Shown: positions 33,871 through 43,045, counted from the stretch's first letter. The stretch is 64,000 bases of DNA from CAVVAL01 sp963742725 (GCA_963742725.1 CAVUMX010000003.1:1612001-1676000), one strand, 5' to 3'. Notes: a model not told the origin generated them from the sequence alone. Program-made: numbers and translations.

Positions 33871-33970
33871 GGGCGGTGAGCCTACGGCACGCGCACCTTC
33901 CCACCTCTGGGGTGGGCGCCTAGAGTCGATCGCGGCGCGCGGGGGCATCACACCGGCCAAGGGGGCCCGG

Positions 33971-36073
33971 ATGTTACGCAGAGCCGCACTCATCTTCTCC
34001 GTCTCACTCAGCCTGGCGGTCACGCCCGGGGCGGCGTTCGCCGCGGACCATCCGTCGCGGTACCAGCCCGGGGCACCGGGCGTCGGCGACCCGTACTTCC
34101 CGCTCGACGGCAACGGCGGGTACGACGTCACGCACTACCTGCTCGACGTGGCGTACGCGCCGGCCACGGACGTCCTCACCGGGGTCGCGACAATCAGCGC
34201 CCGGGCGACCCAGAACCTGTCCCGGTTCAACCTCGACCTCGACGGCCTCACCGTCCACTCGATCAAGGTCGACGGGCGGTCCGCCAGCTGGACCCGGAGC
34301 GGCGCCGAGCTGACCGTCCGTCCCCGGCACGGCCTACGCAAGGGCAGCCACTTCACGACGGTCGTCCGCTACGACGGGGTGCCGCAGACGCTGCCGGACG
34401 GGTCCGGCTTCATCCACACCGACGACGGCGCGGTCGTCATCGGCGAACCGGACGTCGCCGCCACCTGGTTCCCGGTCAACGACCACCCGGTCGACAAGGC
34501 GTCGTACACGATCAAGGTGACGGTGCCGGCCGGGCTGGAAGGCGTGGCCAACGGCGTCCTGGAGGACCGGCGCACCACGCGCGGCTGGACGACCTGGACG
34601 TGGCGCGCGAAGGAACCCATGGCGTCGTACCTCGCCACGGCGACCATCGGCGACTTCGACCTGCGCGCCTACCGCGCGGGCGGCGTCCGGATCTGGGACG
34701 CGCTCGACCCGGACCTGTTCGACCCGGTCGCCCCGCCGCGCACCGGCACCCAGTTCGCGCTGTCGCAGGCCGCCGACTCGTCCTACAAGCGGCTGAGCCG
34801 CACGATCGCCGTCCCGGCCGGCGGCGCGACCCTGTCGTTCTGGATGGCCCGCGACACCGAGCAGGACTGGGACTTCGCGTTCGTCGAGGCCCACACCGTC
34901 GGCGCCGACGACTGGACGACCCTGCCCGACGTGAACGGGCACACCGGCCAGGAGACCGGCGCCTCGTGCCCGGGCTGGCACGGGCTGCACCCGTTCCTGA
35001 CCCGCTACCAGACCGACAACGGCGACGGCACGTGCGCGCCGACCGGGAGCGGCGGCGGCGTCTGGCACGCGGCGAGCGGGGCGAGTGACGGGTACGAGCA
35101 GTGGGCGGTGAACCTGGCGCCGTACGCGGGACAGTCCGTCGAGGTGTCGATCAGCTACGCGAGTGACGAGTCGGTGCAGGGCCGCGGCCTGTTCGTCGAC
35201 GACGTGGTCGTTTCCACGGGCGAGGGCAGCACCTCGTTCGAACCGGACGCCGACCCGTTCGACGGCTGGGCCGTCCCCGGCCCGCCGCCCGGCAGCCCGG
35301 GCAACGACAACGACTGGATCGCCGGTACGCCGGCCGACGCGCCGCCGCCGCCGGGTGAGATCGCCGAGGGTTCGTTCGCGCGACAGGGCGAGATCATCAC
35401 GTTCCTGGCCGGCAGGTTCGGCCGCTACCCGTTCTCCGCCGCGGGCGGCATCGTCGACGACGTCGCCGGTCTCGGCTTCGCGCTGGAGAACCAGACCCGG
35501 CCGATCTACGCGCGGGACTTCTTCAGCGACTCGTTCTCCGGCGACAGCGTGGTCGTCCACGAGCTGGCCCACCAGTGGTACGGCGACAGCCTCGCGGTGA
35601 AACGCTGGCAGCACATCTGGCTCAACGAGGGCTTCGCGACGTACGCCGAGTGGCTGTGGAGCGAACGGGAGGGCCTCGGTACCGCGCAGGAGATCTTCGA
35701 CGTCCTCTACGGCGTGGCGTTCCCGGCGGACGACCCGTTCTGGAACCTCACGATCGGCGATCCCGGACCGGACAACCTGTTCGACTTCGCCGTCTACGCC
35801 CGCGGCGCGATGACGTTGCACCAGCTCCGCCTGGCCGTCGGCGACGACGACTTCTTCCGCGTCCTCCGGACCTGGACGTCGTCGCAGCGGGACGGCAACG
35901 TCACGACCGCCGAGTTCCTGCGGCTGGCCGAGCGGATCTCCGGCCAGCAGCTGGACGCGCTCTTCGACGCCTGGCTGTTCACGGCCGGCCGGCCCGCGCT
36001 GCCGACCGCAGCGACCACCGCCCGGCTGAGCGCGGCCCCACCCGCGGTGAAGGGACTGCTCAGGCGGCGCTGA
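33971..36073 (+). CDS. Secreted M1-family metallopeptidase with inserted jelly-roll domain
   Basis: Exported zinc peptidase. A signal peptide is clear (MLRRAALIFSVSLSLAVTPG ending in AAFA). Residues 45-240 form the N-terminal M1 beta-domain. About 255-460 is an unusual insertion (LSRTIAVPAGGATLSFWMAR to GRGLFVDDVVVSTGEG) that resembles the MAM/immune-inhibitor-A type beta-sandwich. The catalytic domain follows with LGFALENQTRP (GAMEN equivalent) and HELAHQWYGD...NEGFATYAEW, which gives the HExxH-18-E zinc site. 700 residues in total. Substrate unknown. Confidence 0.9.
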   Translation: MLRRAALIFSVSLSLAVTPGAAFAADHPSRYQPGAPGVGDPYFPLDGNGGYDVTHYLLDVAYAPATDVLTGVATISARATQNLSRFNLDLDGLTVHSIKVDGRSASWTRSGAELTVRPRHGLRKGSHFTTVVRYDGVPQTLPDGSGFIHTDDGAVVIGEPDVAATWFPVNDHPVDKASYTIKVTVPAGLEGVANGVLEDRRTTRGWTTWTWRAKEPMASYLATATIGDFDLRAYRAGGVRIWDALDPDLFDPVAPPRTGTQFALSQAADSSYKRLSRTIAVPAGGATLSFWMARDTEQDWDFAFVEAHTVGADDWTTLPDVNGHTGQETGASCPGWHGLHPFLTRYQTDNGDGTCAPTGSGGGVWHAASGASDGYEQWAVNLAPYAGQSVEVSISYASDESVQGRGLFVDDVVVSTGEGSTSFEPDADPFDGWAVPGPPPGSPGNDNDWIAGTPADAPPPPGEIAEGSFARQGEIITFLAGRFGRYPFSAAGGIVDDVAGLGFALENQTRPIYARDFFSDSFSGDSVVVHELAHQWYGDSLAVKRWQHIWLNEGFATYAEWLWSEREGLGTAQEIFDVLYGVAFPADDPFWNLTIGDPGPDNLFDFAVYARGAMTLHQLRLAVGDDDFFRVLRTWTSSQRDGNVTTAEFLRLAERISGQQLDALFDAWLFTAGRPALPTAATTARLSAAPPAVKGLLRRR

Positions 36074-37435
36074 TCACACCACCGCTGGCGGCGTGTTGCC
36101 GGCCTGCACGATGGCCCGGCGGACCGGCACCGCCGCCAGCGCGACGAACCCGATCACGAAGAACGCGACCAGCGAGATGATCGCGATCCGGTAGCTGTCC
36201 GTGGCCTGGTACGCCAGCCCGAACAGCAGCGGACCGAGCCAGCTCGTGCCCTTGTCGCTGATCTCGTAGATCCCGAAGTACTCGGCCTCCTTGCCCTTCG
36301 GGATCAGCTGGCTGAACAGCGACCGCGACAGCGCCTGGCTGCCACCCAGCACCAGCCCGATCAGCCCGCCGAGCGCGACGAACGGCAACACCTGCCGCGC
36401 CGGCAGGAAGTACGCGATGCCCAGGACGACCGTCCACAGCACCAGGCTCAACAGGATCGTCTTCCACGCGCCGACCCGCTTGGCGAGCGCGCCCATCAGC
36501 AGCGCGCCGGCGAACGCCAGGAACTGCACCATGAGGATCGTCGGCACGAGGACTTCCTGCGACAGCTCCAGCTCCTCCGCGCCGTACACGCTCGCGAGCG
36601 TGATGACCGTCTGGATGCCGTCGTTGTAGATCAGGTACGCGATCAGGAAGAACAGCGTCAACGGGTACGCCTTGAGCTCGCGCAACGTGTGCCACAGCTG
36701 CCGGAACCCGTCGACGAGCGCCGCGCCCTGCCGGGGACCGGCGACCGGCGGCCGGTTGCGCAACGTCAGCAGCGGGATCGTCGTGAACGCCGCCCACCAC
36801 ACGCCCGCCGACGCCATGCTGAACCGGGCCACGTCGGCAGTGGACACGCCGAGCGAGTCCTTGAACGCGAGCGCGACCACGTTCAGCGCCAGCAGCAGCC
36901 CGCCGCCGAGGTAGCCCATCGCCCAGCCGATGCTCGACACCGAGTCGCGCCGGTCCGGCTCGGCGATCTGCGGCAGGAACGAGTGGTACACCACGACGCT
37001 CGCCCCGAACGAGATGTTCGCGACCAGGAACAGCGCCCCGCCCAGCAGGTACCGGTCGCCGGTCGCGAACAGCAGCCCGACCGTCGCCGCCGCGCCGATG
37101 TAGGCCGTCACCGCCATCAGCTGCTTCTTGCGCGCCGACCGGTCCGCGATCGCGCCCACGACCGGCAGCACGAACACCGTCAGGAACACCGACAGCGACA
37201 CCAGGTACGGGAAGTACGACCCCGCTGCCACCGGGATCCCCAGCGGGTACACCCGGCCGTCCGCGTCGGCGGCGTTCTTCGCGATCGAGATCAGGTACGG
37301 ACCGAGGAAGACGGTGATGACCGTCGTGGAGAACGCCGAGTTCGCCCAGTCATAGAAGTACCAGCCGCGCCGCTCCCGCGTCGTGCCGTACTCCGTGGCG
37401 TCTGGGTCGGTCTCGGCCGGGGCGCCGCTGGCCAC
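36074..37435 (-). CDS. MFS transporter, UMF1/Atg22-like family
   Basis: A 453-residue integral membrane transporter of about 12 segments. The opening RRGWYFYDWANSAFSTTVIT is diagnostic for the UMF1 (Atg22-like) family of the major facilitator superfamily, whose fungal member exports amino acids from the vacuole. Loop motif GAIADRSARKKQLM (DRxxRR-like) follows membrane segment 2. GTG start at 37435 has GAGG 8 nt upstream and lies 19 bp after the phosphodiesterase stop, so the two genes form an operon. The stop abuts the M1 peptidase stop. Confidence 0.88.
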   Translation of the reverse strand: MASGAPAETDPDATEYGTTRERRGWYFYDWANSAFSTTVITVFLGPYLISIAKNAADADGRVYPLGIPVAAGSYFPYLVSLSVFLTVFVLPVVGAIADRSARKKQLMAVTAYIGAAATVGLLFATGDRYLLGGALFLVANISFGASVVVYHSFLPQIAEPDRRDSVSSIGWAMGYLGGGLLLALNVVALAFKDSLGVSTADVARFSMASAGVWWAAFTTIPLLTLRNRPPVAGPRQGAALVDGFRQLWHTLRELKAYPLTLFFLIAYLIYNDGIQTVITLASVYGAEELELSQEVLVPTILMVQFLAFAGALLMGALAKRVGAWKTILLSLVLWTVVLGIAYFLPARQVLPFVALGGLIGLVLGGSQALSRSLFSQLIPKGKEAEYFGIYEISDKGTSWLGPLLFGLAYQATDSYRIAIISLVAFFVIGFVALAAVPVRRAIVQAGNTPPAVV

Positions 37436-37454
37436 TATCGCTGCCTCACAAGGT

Positions 37455-38222
37455 TCAGGCGGCCCAGAGGCCACGGGCTGTGTAGATCTCACGCAAGGTG
37501 TCGATCCGGTCCGTCATGATGCCATCCACGCCCAGGTCCAGGAGCCGATTGATCTCGAACGGATCGTCGATCGTCCAGACGTGGACCTGCATGCCCAACC
37601 CGTGCGCGTGGTCGACGAAGCGCCGGTCCACGATCCCGAACTTCGCCGGCACCTGCGCCAGCGGCACCCCCGGCGTCCCGCCGGCGCCGCCCCGCCCCCG
37701 CCACGACGCCGACCGCAGCCGCAGCACCCCGCGCGGCCCCAGCGACGTGCACAACCGAGGACCCAGCCCTGCCCGCATCCGCGCGAGCCGCGCGTCCGAG
37801 AACGACCCCACGCCGACCCGGTCGATCGCGCCCGCCCGCGTGATCACCTCGATGAGCGGCTCCACCGCCGCGTCCGACTTCACGTCGATGTTCACCCGGA
37901 CCGACGGCCACGCGGCCAGGACGTCCGCCAGCAACGGGATCCGCTCCTGGCCGCCCACCAGCGCCTGCCGGACCTCCGACCACGGCAGCGCCGCGATCCG
38001 GCCCGTCCGGTCCGTGACCCGGTTCAACCACGGGTCGTGGAACGCGACCAGCTCGCCGTCGGCCGTCGCGTGGACGTCCGTCTCGATGTACTGGTAGCCG
38101 GCCTCCACCGCACGCGCGAACGCCGCGAGGGTGTTCTCCAGCCCCGCCGCCGCACCGCCCCGGTGCGCGAACGCCAGGGGAACCGGGCTGTCCAGATACG
38201 GAAAGTCACATGCGGCGCTCAC
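37455..38222 (-). CDS. Glycerophosphodiester phosphodiesterase
   Basis: Hydrolyses glycerophosphodiesters to glycerol 3-phosphate and an alcohol. The 255 residues begin the TIM barrel with PLAFAHRGGAAAGLENTLAA (catalytic His-Arg and Glu-Asn), continue with YIETDVHATADGELVAFHD (Glu-x-Asp metal ligands and catalytic His) and VNIDVKSD, and end with VHVWTIDDPFEINRLLDLG and GVDGIMTDRID. No signal peptide, so it is likely cytoplasmic. GTG start at 38222; followed by the UMF1 transporter. Confidence 0.93.
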   Translation of the reverse strand: MSAACDFPYLDSPVPLAFAHRGGAAAGLENTLAAFARAVEAGYQYIETDVHATADGELVAFHDPWLNRVTDRTGRIAALPWSEVRQALVGGQERIPLLADVLAAWPSVRVNIDVKSDAAVEPLIEVITRAGAIDRVGVGSFSDARLARMRAGLGPRLCTSLGPRGVLRLRSASWRGRGGAGGTPGVPLAQVPAKFGIVDRRFVDHAHGLGMQVHVWTIDDPFEINRLLDLGVDGIMTDRIDTLREIYTARGLWAA

Positions 38223-38301
38223 CTGCCCGAGTATGCCCGCGCCTCCGCGCTGGCCGGTCCGGAGGTCCCCGGCAGCGTCCGCACCTGCGAGGATGCTCGA
38301 T

Positions 38302-38604
38302 GTGACACCGCTGTACGTGCTCAGTTCCGTCATCGAGGCCGTCGCGCTCGCCCGGCGCCTCGCCGAGGACGGCTGGGACGTCCACGAGGGATTCGACCTG
38401 CCCGAGACGCCCTGGGACATCTCCGGCCGGCGCGCTGTCCACGTCGGACTGGTGGACGACGCCACCGCGGCCGCCGACGCCGTCCTCGCCGCCGAACGCG
38501 GCGCCGGGGTCGTCGCCACCGTGGACCCCGACGCACACGTCACCGATCAGCTCGTCGCGGAGCTCAGCCGGATCGGGCCGGTCGGTAGGTCCGCTCGGAA
38601 CTGA
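38302..38604 (+). CDS. Small hypothetical protein
   Basis: A 100-residue acidic protein, probably starting at the GTG at 38302 (VTPLYVLSSVIEAVALAR) with a GCGAGG ribosome-binding site 7-8 nt upstream. It has alternating strand/helix character and no recognisable motif. The 3' 41 bp overlap the convergent acyltransferase gene. It is divergent from the phosphodiesterase with an 80-bp gap. Confidence 0.65.
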   Translation: MTPLYVLSSVIEAVALARRLAEDGWDVHEGFDLPETPWDISGRRAVHVGLVDDATAAADAVLAAERGAGVVATVDPDAHVTDQLVAELSRIGPVGRSARN

Positions 38605-39352
38605 CCGGCCGGGTCGGGTCGACGTAGCGGGGGAGTCCCGGCTCACCGGTGCGCAGCGGCGCCAGCGACGCGATGATCGCGTCCATGACCCGGTCCGTCG
38701 CCGCCTCCGGGTCAAGCCCGCTCACGTCGACCGGCGGACCGAAGTGCACCCGCACCACCGGACGGCGCCACAGCGACGAGACCGCCGTGCCCGCCATCGC
38801 CCCGGCGCCGTCCCAGGCCAGCACCTCGTGCGCGCCCCACTGCGCCACCGGCACCACGACGGCACCGGACGCCAGCGCGAGCCGCGCCAGTCCCGTCCGA
38901 CCCCGCTCCGGCCACATGCCCGGGTCCAGTGTGATCCGGCCCTCCGGGTAGGCGGCCACGACCGAGCCGGCCCGCACCGCCTCCAGCGCGGCGCCGAACG
39001 CGGCCCCGCCCGTGCCGTTGCGGCGGTCCACCGCGATGTGCCCGCACCGCCGCATCGCCACCCCGACCAGCGGGACCCGGAACACGCCGGCCGTCGTCAT
39101 CACCCGCGGCGCGACCCGCAGGACCCGCGCGGCCGCCACCAGCGAGATCGGGTCGAAGATCCCGATGTGGTTGCAGGCCAGCACGAGCGGACGCCCTCGC
39201 GGCACCTCGCCGGTGACCCGCAGCCGGCAGAACAGCGGCGTCGCCAGGCGGGCCAGCACCAGCAGCGCCCGCCACAGCAGCGGCGGGCGCCAGGCTTCGG
39301 CCGCGTCCGTCGGGGCTGGATCGTCCTGCACGCGGGCATCGGTCGAGGTCAC
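38564..39352 (-). CDS. Lysophospholipid acyltransferase (PlsC-like)
   Basis: Membrane-associated 1-acylglycerol-3-phosphate acyltransferase-type enzyme. In 262 residues one sees the catalytic HX4D motif in LACNHIGIFDPISL, block III as AAYPEGRITLDPGMWP and block IV GAVVVPVAQWG. GTG start at 39352. It ends inside the small convergent gene at 38302. Substrate head group is not clear. Confidence 0.88.
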   Translation of the reverse strand: MTSTDARVQDDPAPTDAAEAWRPPLLWRALLVLARLATPLFCRLRVTGEVPRGRPLVLACNHIGIFDPISLVAAARVLRVAPRVMTTAGVFRVPLVGVAMRRCGHIAVDRRNGTGGAAFGAALEAVRAGSVVAAYPEGRITLDPGMWPERGRTGLARLALASGAVVVPVAQWGAHEVLAWDGAGAMAGTAVSSLWRRPVVRVHFGPPVDVSGLDPEAATDRVMDAIIASLAPLRTGEPGLPRYVDPTRPVSSERTYRPARSG

Positions 39353-39425
39353 GCGGGCATGGTGCCACGCCCCGCACCTCGGCGAGGACACCTTGAGTCA
39401 GGTCGAGGGGAGTAAGACTCAACCT

Positions 39426-39590
39426 CTAGTCGAGACTGAATCCCGGCGGTGCCGGAATGCCACGCAGCGCCTCCAGCTGGGCCTTGGCCTCCACGTGACC
39501 GGCCTCCGCGGCCTGCCCGGCCCGCTCGGTCTCGTCCGCGATCTCACGCGCCGTCTCGACCTGCGCGCTCAGCGTCGGCGCGGGCGCCTT
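39426..39590 (-). other. In-frame continuation of the Tdi1-like gene beyond an amber stop
   Basis: After the TAG at 39591 the same frame continues open for 54 codons to a second TAG at 39426. Codon use is GC3-rich and coding-like, and the product would be a charged helix (AQVETAREIADETERAGQAA). There is no start codon of its own. Either the upstream TAG is a nonsense mutation or base-call error (GAG or CAG to TAG), or the stop is read through. Confidence 0.55.
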
Positions 39591-40073
39591 CTACGGAAGC
39601 AACGTGGCGAACGCGTCCGCGTAGATCGGGCCCGTCGACTCGTAGTAGTCGACGATGTCCTCGATCTGGAGGTTGTCCACCTCCAGCGCACCACCCAGGC
39701 CCTTCGGCACCTTGATCCCGAGGACGTCCCGGAACTCGATCCCGTCGAGGCCGTGCTGGTCGAGCCAGCCCCGGTACGCGGAGCCGTCCAGGAACCCCGG
39801 CGGCAGCGCGTCGACGGCCACGCGCGTGTACGACACCGTGAACGGGTCCAGGATCCACACCGAGTCCGGCCCGGGGCCCTCCACGATCAGCGCGCCGTAG
39901 GCGTTCCGCCCCAGCACCGTCCTGTCCCCGCCCGACGGCACCAGGAACGACCACGCGTCCAGGCACGGGCGCAGCTCCTCCAGCCCCTCGCCGGACAGGT
40001 ACAGGAACCCGTCCCGGTACCAGCCGCCGCCCGCCGGATCCGGCGGGCCGAACTCTTCCCCGACCGCTGACAT
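39591..40073 (-). CDS. T6SS immunity Tdi1-like (DUF1851) domain protein
   Basis: A 160-residue protein with the GAD/DUF1851-type layout: FLYLSGEGLEELRPCLDAWS, VLGRNAYGALIV, WILDPFTVSYTRV and QIEDIVDYYESTGPIYADAF. The family includes immunity proteins to type VI effectors but actinobacterial members stand alone and their role is unknown. ATG at 40073 is preceded by GGGAGGG. The TAG stop at 39593-39591 is followed in the same frame by 54 more coding-like codons (see next entry). Confidence 0.75.
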   Translation of the reverse strand: MSAVGEEFGPPDPAGGGWYRDGFLYLSGEGLEELRPCLDAWSFLVPSGGDRTVLGRNAYGALIVEGPGPDSVWILDPFTVSYTRVAVDALPPGFLDGSAYRGWLDQHGLDGIEFRDVLGIKVPKGLGGALEVDNLQIEDIVDYYESTGPIYADAFATLLP

Positions 40074-40144
40074 GATGTGCCCTCCCACTCGTCGTCCCCT
40101 GATGGCCGGGCGACGTTAGTGGGGGTGCGCAACCCAGCGACGGC

Positions 40145-41143
40145 TCAGCGGCGGCGGACCAGCGGGTCGGCGCCGTTGACCACGTTCACGACCGGGCGGC
40201 CCTCGATCGCCGCCGTCACGTTCGCGAGCGTCGCCTGCAGCAGCCGCAGCTGCGCCTGCGGGGTCACCGCCGCCGCGTGCGGCGACAGCAGCAGCTTCGG
40301 GTGCGACCGGATCGGGTCGTCCAGCGGCGGCGGCTCCGTCTCGTAGACGTCGAGCGCGGCACCGGCCAGCTGGCCCGAGTCCAGCAGCTTCAGCAACGCC
40401 GCCTCCTCGACGATCCCGCCGCGCGCCGCGTTCACCACGTACGCGCCGTGGGGCAGCCGCGCCAGCCGGTCGCCGTCCAGCAGCCCCGCCGTCTCCGGGG
40501 TGCGGGCGACAACCACCACGAGGACGTCCGACGACGCCACCAGATCGTCCAGCTCCCGGTACCTGGCGCCGTGCTCGTCCGCGGCGGACCGGCGCCGCCG
40601 CGACCAGTACGACACGTCGCAGCCCAGGGCGGCGTACCGGGTCGCACAGGCCGTCCCGATCGCACCGAATCCGACCAGCCCGACGCGCTTGCCCGCCAGC
40701 TCGCTGGCCCGGCCGGCGATCTCCAGCTGCGGCCAGCCACCGGACCGGACCTGCTGGTCGGCCCAGACCGCGCTCCGCAGCATCGTGAACGTCGCCGCCA
40801 GGCACCACTCCGCCACGGATATCGTGTTCGCGCCCGCCGTGTTCGCGATCGGCACGCCCGCCGCCGCCATCGCGTTCAGATCGTGCCCGTCCACGCCCAC
40901 CGCGACCTGCTGGACGAACGCCAGCCGGGGCGCCGCCGCCACCGCCGCGGCGTCCAGCGCGAGCAGGCCGGTGAAGTCGCCCAGCACGATCTCCGCGTCT
41001 GCCAGGCCGCCGTGCAGGCCGGCCCGGTCCCGGCTGGCGGGCAGGCTCAGCCGGACCGCCTCGCCCAGTGGCGCGAGGAACGCCTTGAGCAGCTCCGGAT
41101 GCAGCGGCGGCAACGCGAGGACGTTCCACGGCTGGTCAGACAC
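40145..41143 (-). CDS. D-isomer-specific 2-hydroxyacid dehydrogenase
   Basis: NAD(P)-dependent dehydrogenase of 332 residues acting on a 2-hydroxy acid or related phosphorylated substrate. The Rossmann domain includes GKRVGLVGFGAIGTACATR; catalytic Arg is in VNAARGGIVEE, the Glu-region is YETEPPPLDDP and the catalytic His is in LLSPHAAAVTPQA. GTG start at 41143 with GAAGGAG 5 nt upstream. Exact substrate unknown; it is divergent from the methyltransferase. Confidence 0.9.
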   Translation of the reverse strand: MSDQPWNVLALPPLHPELLKAFLAPLGEAVRLSLPASRDRAGLHGGLADAEIVLGDFTGLLALDAAAVAAAPRLAFVQQVAVGVDGHDLNAMAAAGVPIANTAGANTISVAEWCLAATFTMLRSAVWADQQVRSGGWPQLEIAGRASELAGKRVGLVGFGAIGTACATRYAALGCDVSYWSRRRRSAADEHGARYRELDDLVASSDVLVVVVARTPETAGLLDGDRLARLPHGAYVVNAARGGIVEEAALLKLLDSGQLAGAALDVYETEPPPLDDPIRSHPKLLLSPHAAAVTPQAQLRLLQATLANVTAAIEGRPVVNVVNGADPLVRRR

Positions 41144-41250
41144 CGGCACTCCTTCGGTCGGCGGGCGGGTCGGCGGTGGGTCGATCGGCACCTATCTTGG
41201 CACCGGCTACCGTCGACACTAACAGGACAAGCGTACTGCTAGGAGTCGCC

Positions 41251-42003
41251 ATGTGGGACCCGACCACCTACCTCGCCTACGCCGACGAACGCGGACGACC
41301 GTTCCACGACCTGACCGCCCGGATCACCGCCTCGAACCCGCGAGCCGTCGTCGACCTCGGTTGCGGCCCCGGCAACCTCACCACCACCCTCGCCGCCCGC
41401 TGGCCGGACGCGACGATCACCGGCATCGACTCCTCGCCCGAGATGATCGCCCAGGCACCGGCCGGGCCGGTCACGTTCAAGGTCGGCGACGTCCGCGACT
41501 GGCATCCCGACGAGCGCACCGACGTCGTCGTCTCCAACGCCACCCTGCAGTGGGTGCCCGAACACATCGACCTGCTCAAGCGCTGGGTCCGTGCACTGCC
41601 GCCCGGCGCGACGATCGCGTTCCAGGTGCCCGGCAACTTCGACGCACCGTCGCATCGGGCGCTGCGCGCGCTCGCCGGCGAATGGGGGCTCACCAGCTTC
41701 CTCCGGGACCAACCCGTCCTCGCCCCGGACGGCTACGCGGCCCTGCTCCTCGCCGCCGGCTGCACCGTCGACGCGTGGGAGACCACGTACCTGCACGTCC
41801 TCGCGGGCGGGCCCGAACACCCGGTGCTGCGCTGGATGGACGGAACCGCGCTACGCCCCGTCCGGGCAGACCTCCCCGCCGAGGACTGGCCACGGTTCCG
41901 TGCACGCCTCGGCGAGCTGCTCGCGGGGGAGTACCCCGCCGCGGACGGCCACGTCCTGTTCGCGTTCCGCCGCGTCTTCGTGGTCGCCCGGAAGGCCGCC
42001 TAG
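41251..42003 (+). CDS. tam: Trans-aconitate 2-methyltransferase-like SAM methyltransferase
   Basis: SAM-dependent methyltransferase of 250 residues. The opening MWDPTTYLAYADERGRPFHD is characteristic of trans-aconitate methyltransferase, which disposes of an aconitase inhibitor. SAM-binding motif I is VVDLGCGPGNLTTTLA, acidic motif ITGIDSSPEM, and post-motif NATLQWVPEH. AGGAG lies 5 nt upstream of the ATG. Confidence 0.87.
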   Translation: MWDPTTYLAYADERGRPFHDLTARITASNPRAVVDLGCGPGNLTTTLAARWPDATITGIDSSPEMIAQAPAGPVTFKVGDVRDWHPDERTDVVVSNATLQWVPEHIDLLKRWVRALPPGATIAFQVPGNFDAPSHRALRALAGEWGLTSFLRDQPVLAPDGYAALLLAAGCTVDAWETTYLHVLAGGPEHPVLRWMDGTALRPVRADLPAEDWPRFRARLGELLAGEYPAADGHVLFAFRRVFVVARKAA

Positions 42004-42010
42004 CCGAGGC

Positions 42011-42292
42011 TCAAGCCACGCCGTTGACCGGGCGCAACGAAGCCAGCGCCCGCAGCGCGTCGGCACGGGAGATCGGCTGGTCCCGCTCCAGGGTGGTCAG
42101 TTCAAGCTCGATCCACTCCCGGACCAGCGTCGACATGGCGACGCCGCGTGCCGCCGCCGCGGCCTTGAGGCGGCGGTCGAGATCGAGCGGCAGCCGCAGC
42201 GACCGCACCACCATGCTCTCTTCGGTACCCGGCACCGGCGGCAGTTCCGCCCGCTCCGGACCGAACGTCAGCTCGTCCATGAAGTCAGTCAT
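42011..42292 (-). CDS. Ribbon-helix-helix protein, probable antitoxin
   Basis: A 93-residue protein with a CopG-type RHH at residues 28-65 (VVRSLRLPLDLDRRLKAAAA then RGVAMSTLVREWIELEL). The N-terminus is acidic (MTDFMDELTFGPE). It follows the toxin-like gene with an 8-bp overlap, the typical layout of toxin-first pairs such as BrnT/BrnA. Confidence 0.78.
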   Translation of the reverse strand: MTDFMDELTFGPERAELPPVPGTEESMVVRSLRLPLDLDRRLKAAAAARGVAMSTLVREWIELELTTLERDQPISRADALRALASLRPVNGVA

Positions 42293-42566
42293 CGCCCCGC
42301 GCCTCCCACTCCTCGAACTCGGCGACGTTTCCGCCGTCCATCACCCGCGCGCCGATGATCTGCCAGTCCCAGGCGTCGATCTGGCGCACGGCCACGATCA
42401 GCGGCCGCCCGGCGTCACTGCGCGCCCACACCGTCAGCACCCGCACGCCGTTCGGAGCGACGGCCCATCGGGGCCACCTCCGCTCCGCACCCAGCGCCTG
42501 CAGCACCTCGTACGGCTCGAGCCCGCGTAACGCGTCGAGCGCCCAACCCTGCCACTCATATCCCAC
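42285..42566 (-). CDS. Putative toxin of a type II pair (BrnT-like)
   Basis: A 93-residue protein with a small alpha/beta fold: RVLTVWARSDAGRPLIVAVR, then WDWQIIGARVM and a C-terminal acidic helix EFEEWEARGDD. The arrangement (strand pair, IIGAR-like motif, Glu-rich end) resembles BrnT/RelE-superfamily mRNA interferases, but the match is by eye and modest. Gene order and overlap with an RHH protein support a toxin-antitoxin assignment. Confidence 0.6.
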   Translation of the reverse strand: MGYEWQGWALDALRGLEPYEVLQALGAERRWPRWAVAPNGVRVLTVWARSDAGRPLIVAVRQIDAWDWQIIGARVMDGGNVAEFEEWEARGDD

Positions 42567-42613
42567 GCCCAGAACGTACTACGCGCGTATTACCCTTCGA
42601 CGATAGCCCGGAG

Positions 42614-43045
42614 TTACCGGATCCGGAAGACCGGATAGCCCGGCGCGGCGGCGATCAGGTCGGCCTCGGGCGAGTTGTGGTCCAGGCCCTGGAAGAAGGC
42701 GCCGATCTCCCACTTCCACCGCTTGAGGTACACGCGCAGCAGTTCGGGCTTGTCGGCGTCGGCGAGTTCCTCGGCGGTGAAGGCCTCGACGCGGCGTCCG
42801 ACCCGTAACTCGCCACTGCCGGCGACGCGCAGATTCCGGACCCACTGGGTCTCACCGCGCGGCGCCACGAGGTACCGGGCGCCGCCGTGTTCCAGCATGT
42901 TCACGGGGGTGGTGCGCCACTCGCCGCTCGTGCGGCCCCGCACGGCGAGGACGCGGCTGCCCCACAGGCTCAGGCCCATACGGGTCAGGGCGGCGACCAG
43001 CCGGTTGAACAGGCCGGTGAGCCGGCCAGGTTCGATGTAGCGCAT
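42614..43045 (-). CDS. F420-type (Ddn-like) nitroreductase family oxidoreductase
   Basis: A 143-residue deazaflavin-dependent nitroreductase-family protein, likely using F420H2. Family blocks: SLWGSRVLAVRGRTSGEWRT, PVNMLEHGGARYLVAPRG, TQWVRNLRVAGSGELRVGRR. It is divergent from the TetR gene; palindromic operators lie between them, so it is probably the regulated target. Confidence 0.88.
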   Translation of the reverse strand: MRYIEPGRLTGLFNRLVAALTRMGLSLWGSRVLAVRGRTSGEWRTTPVNMLEHGGARYLVAPRGETQWVRNLRVAGSGELRVGRRVEAFTAEELADADKPELLRVYLKRWKWEIGAFFQGLDHNSPEADLIAAAPGYPVFRIR

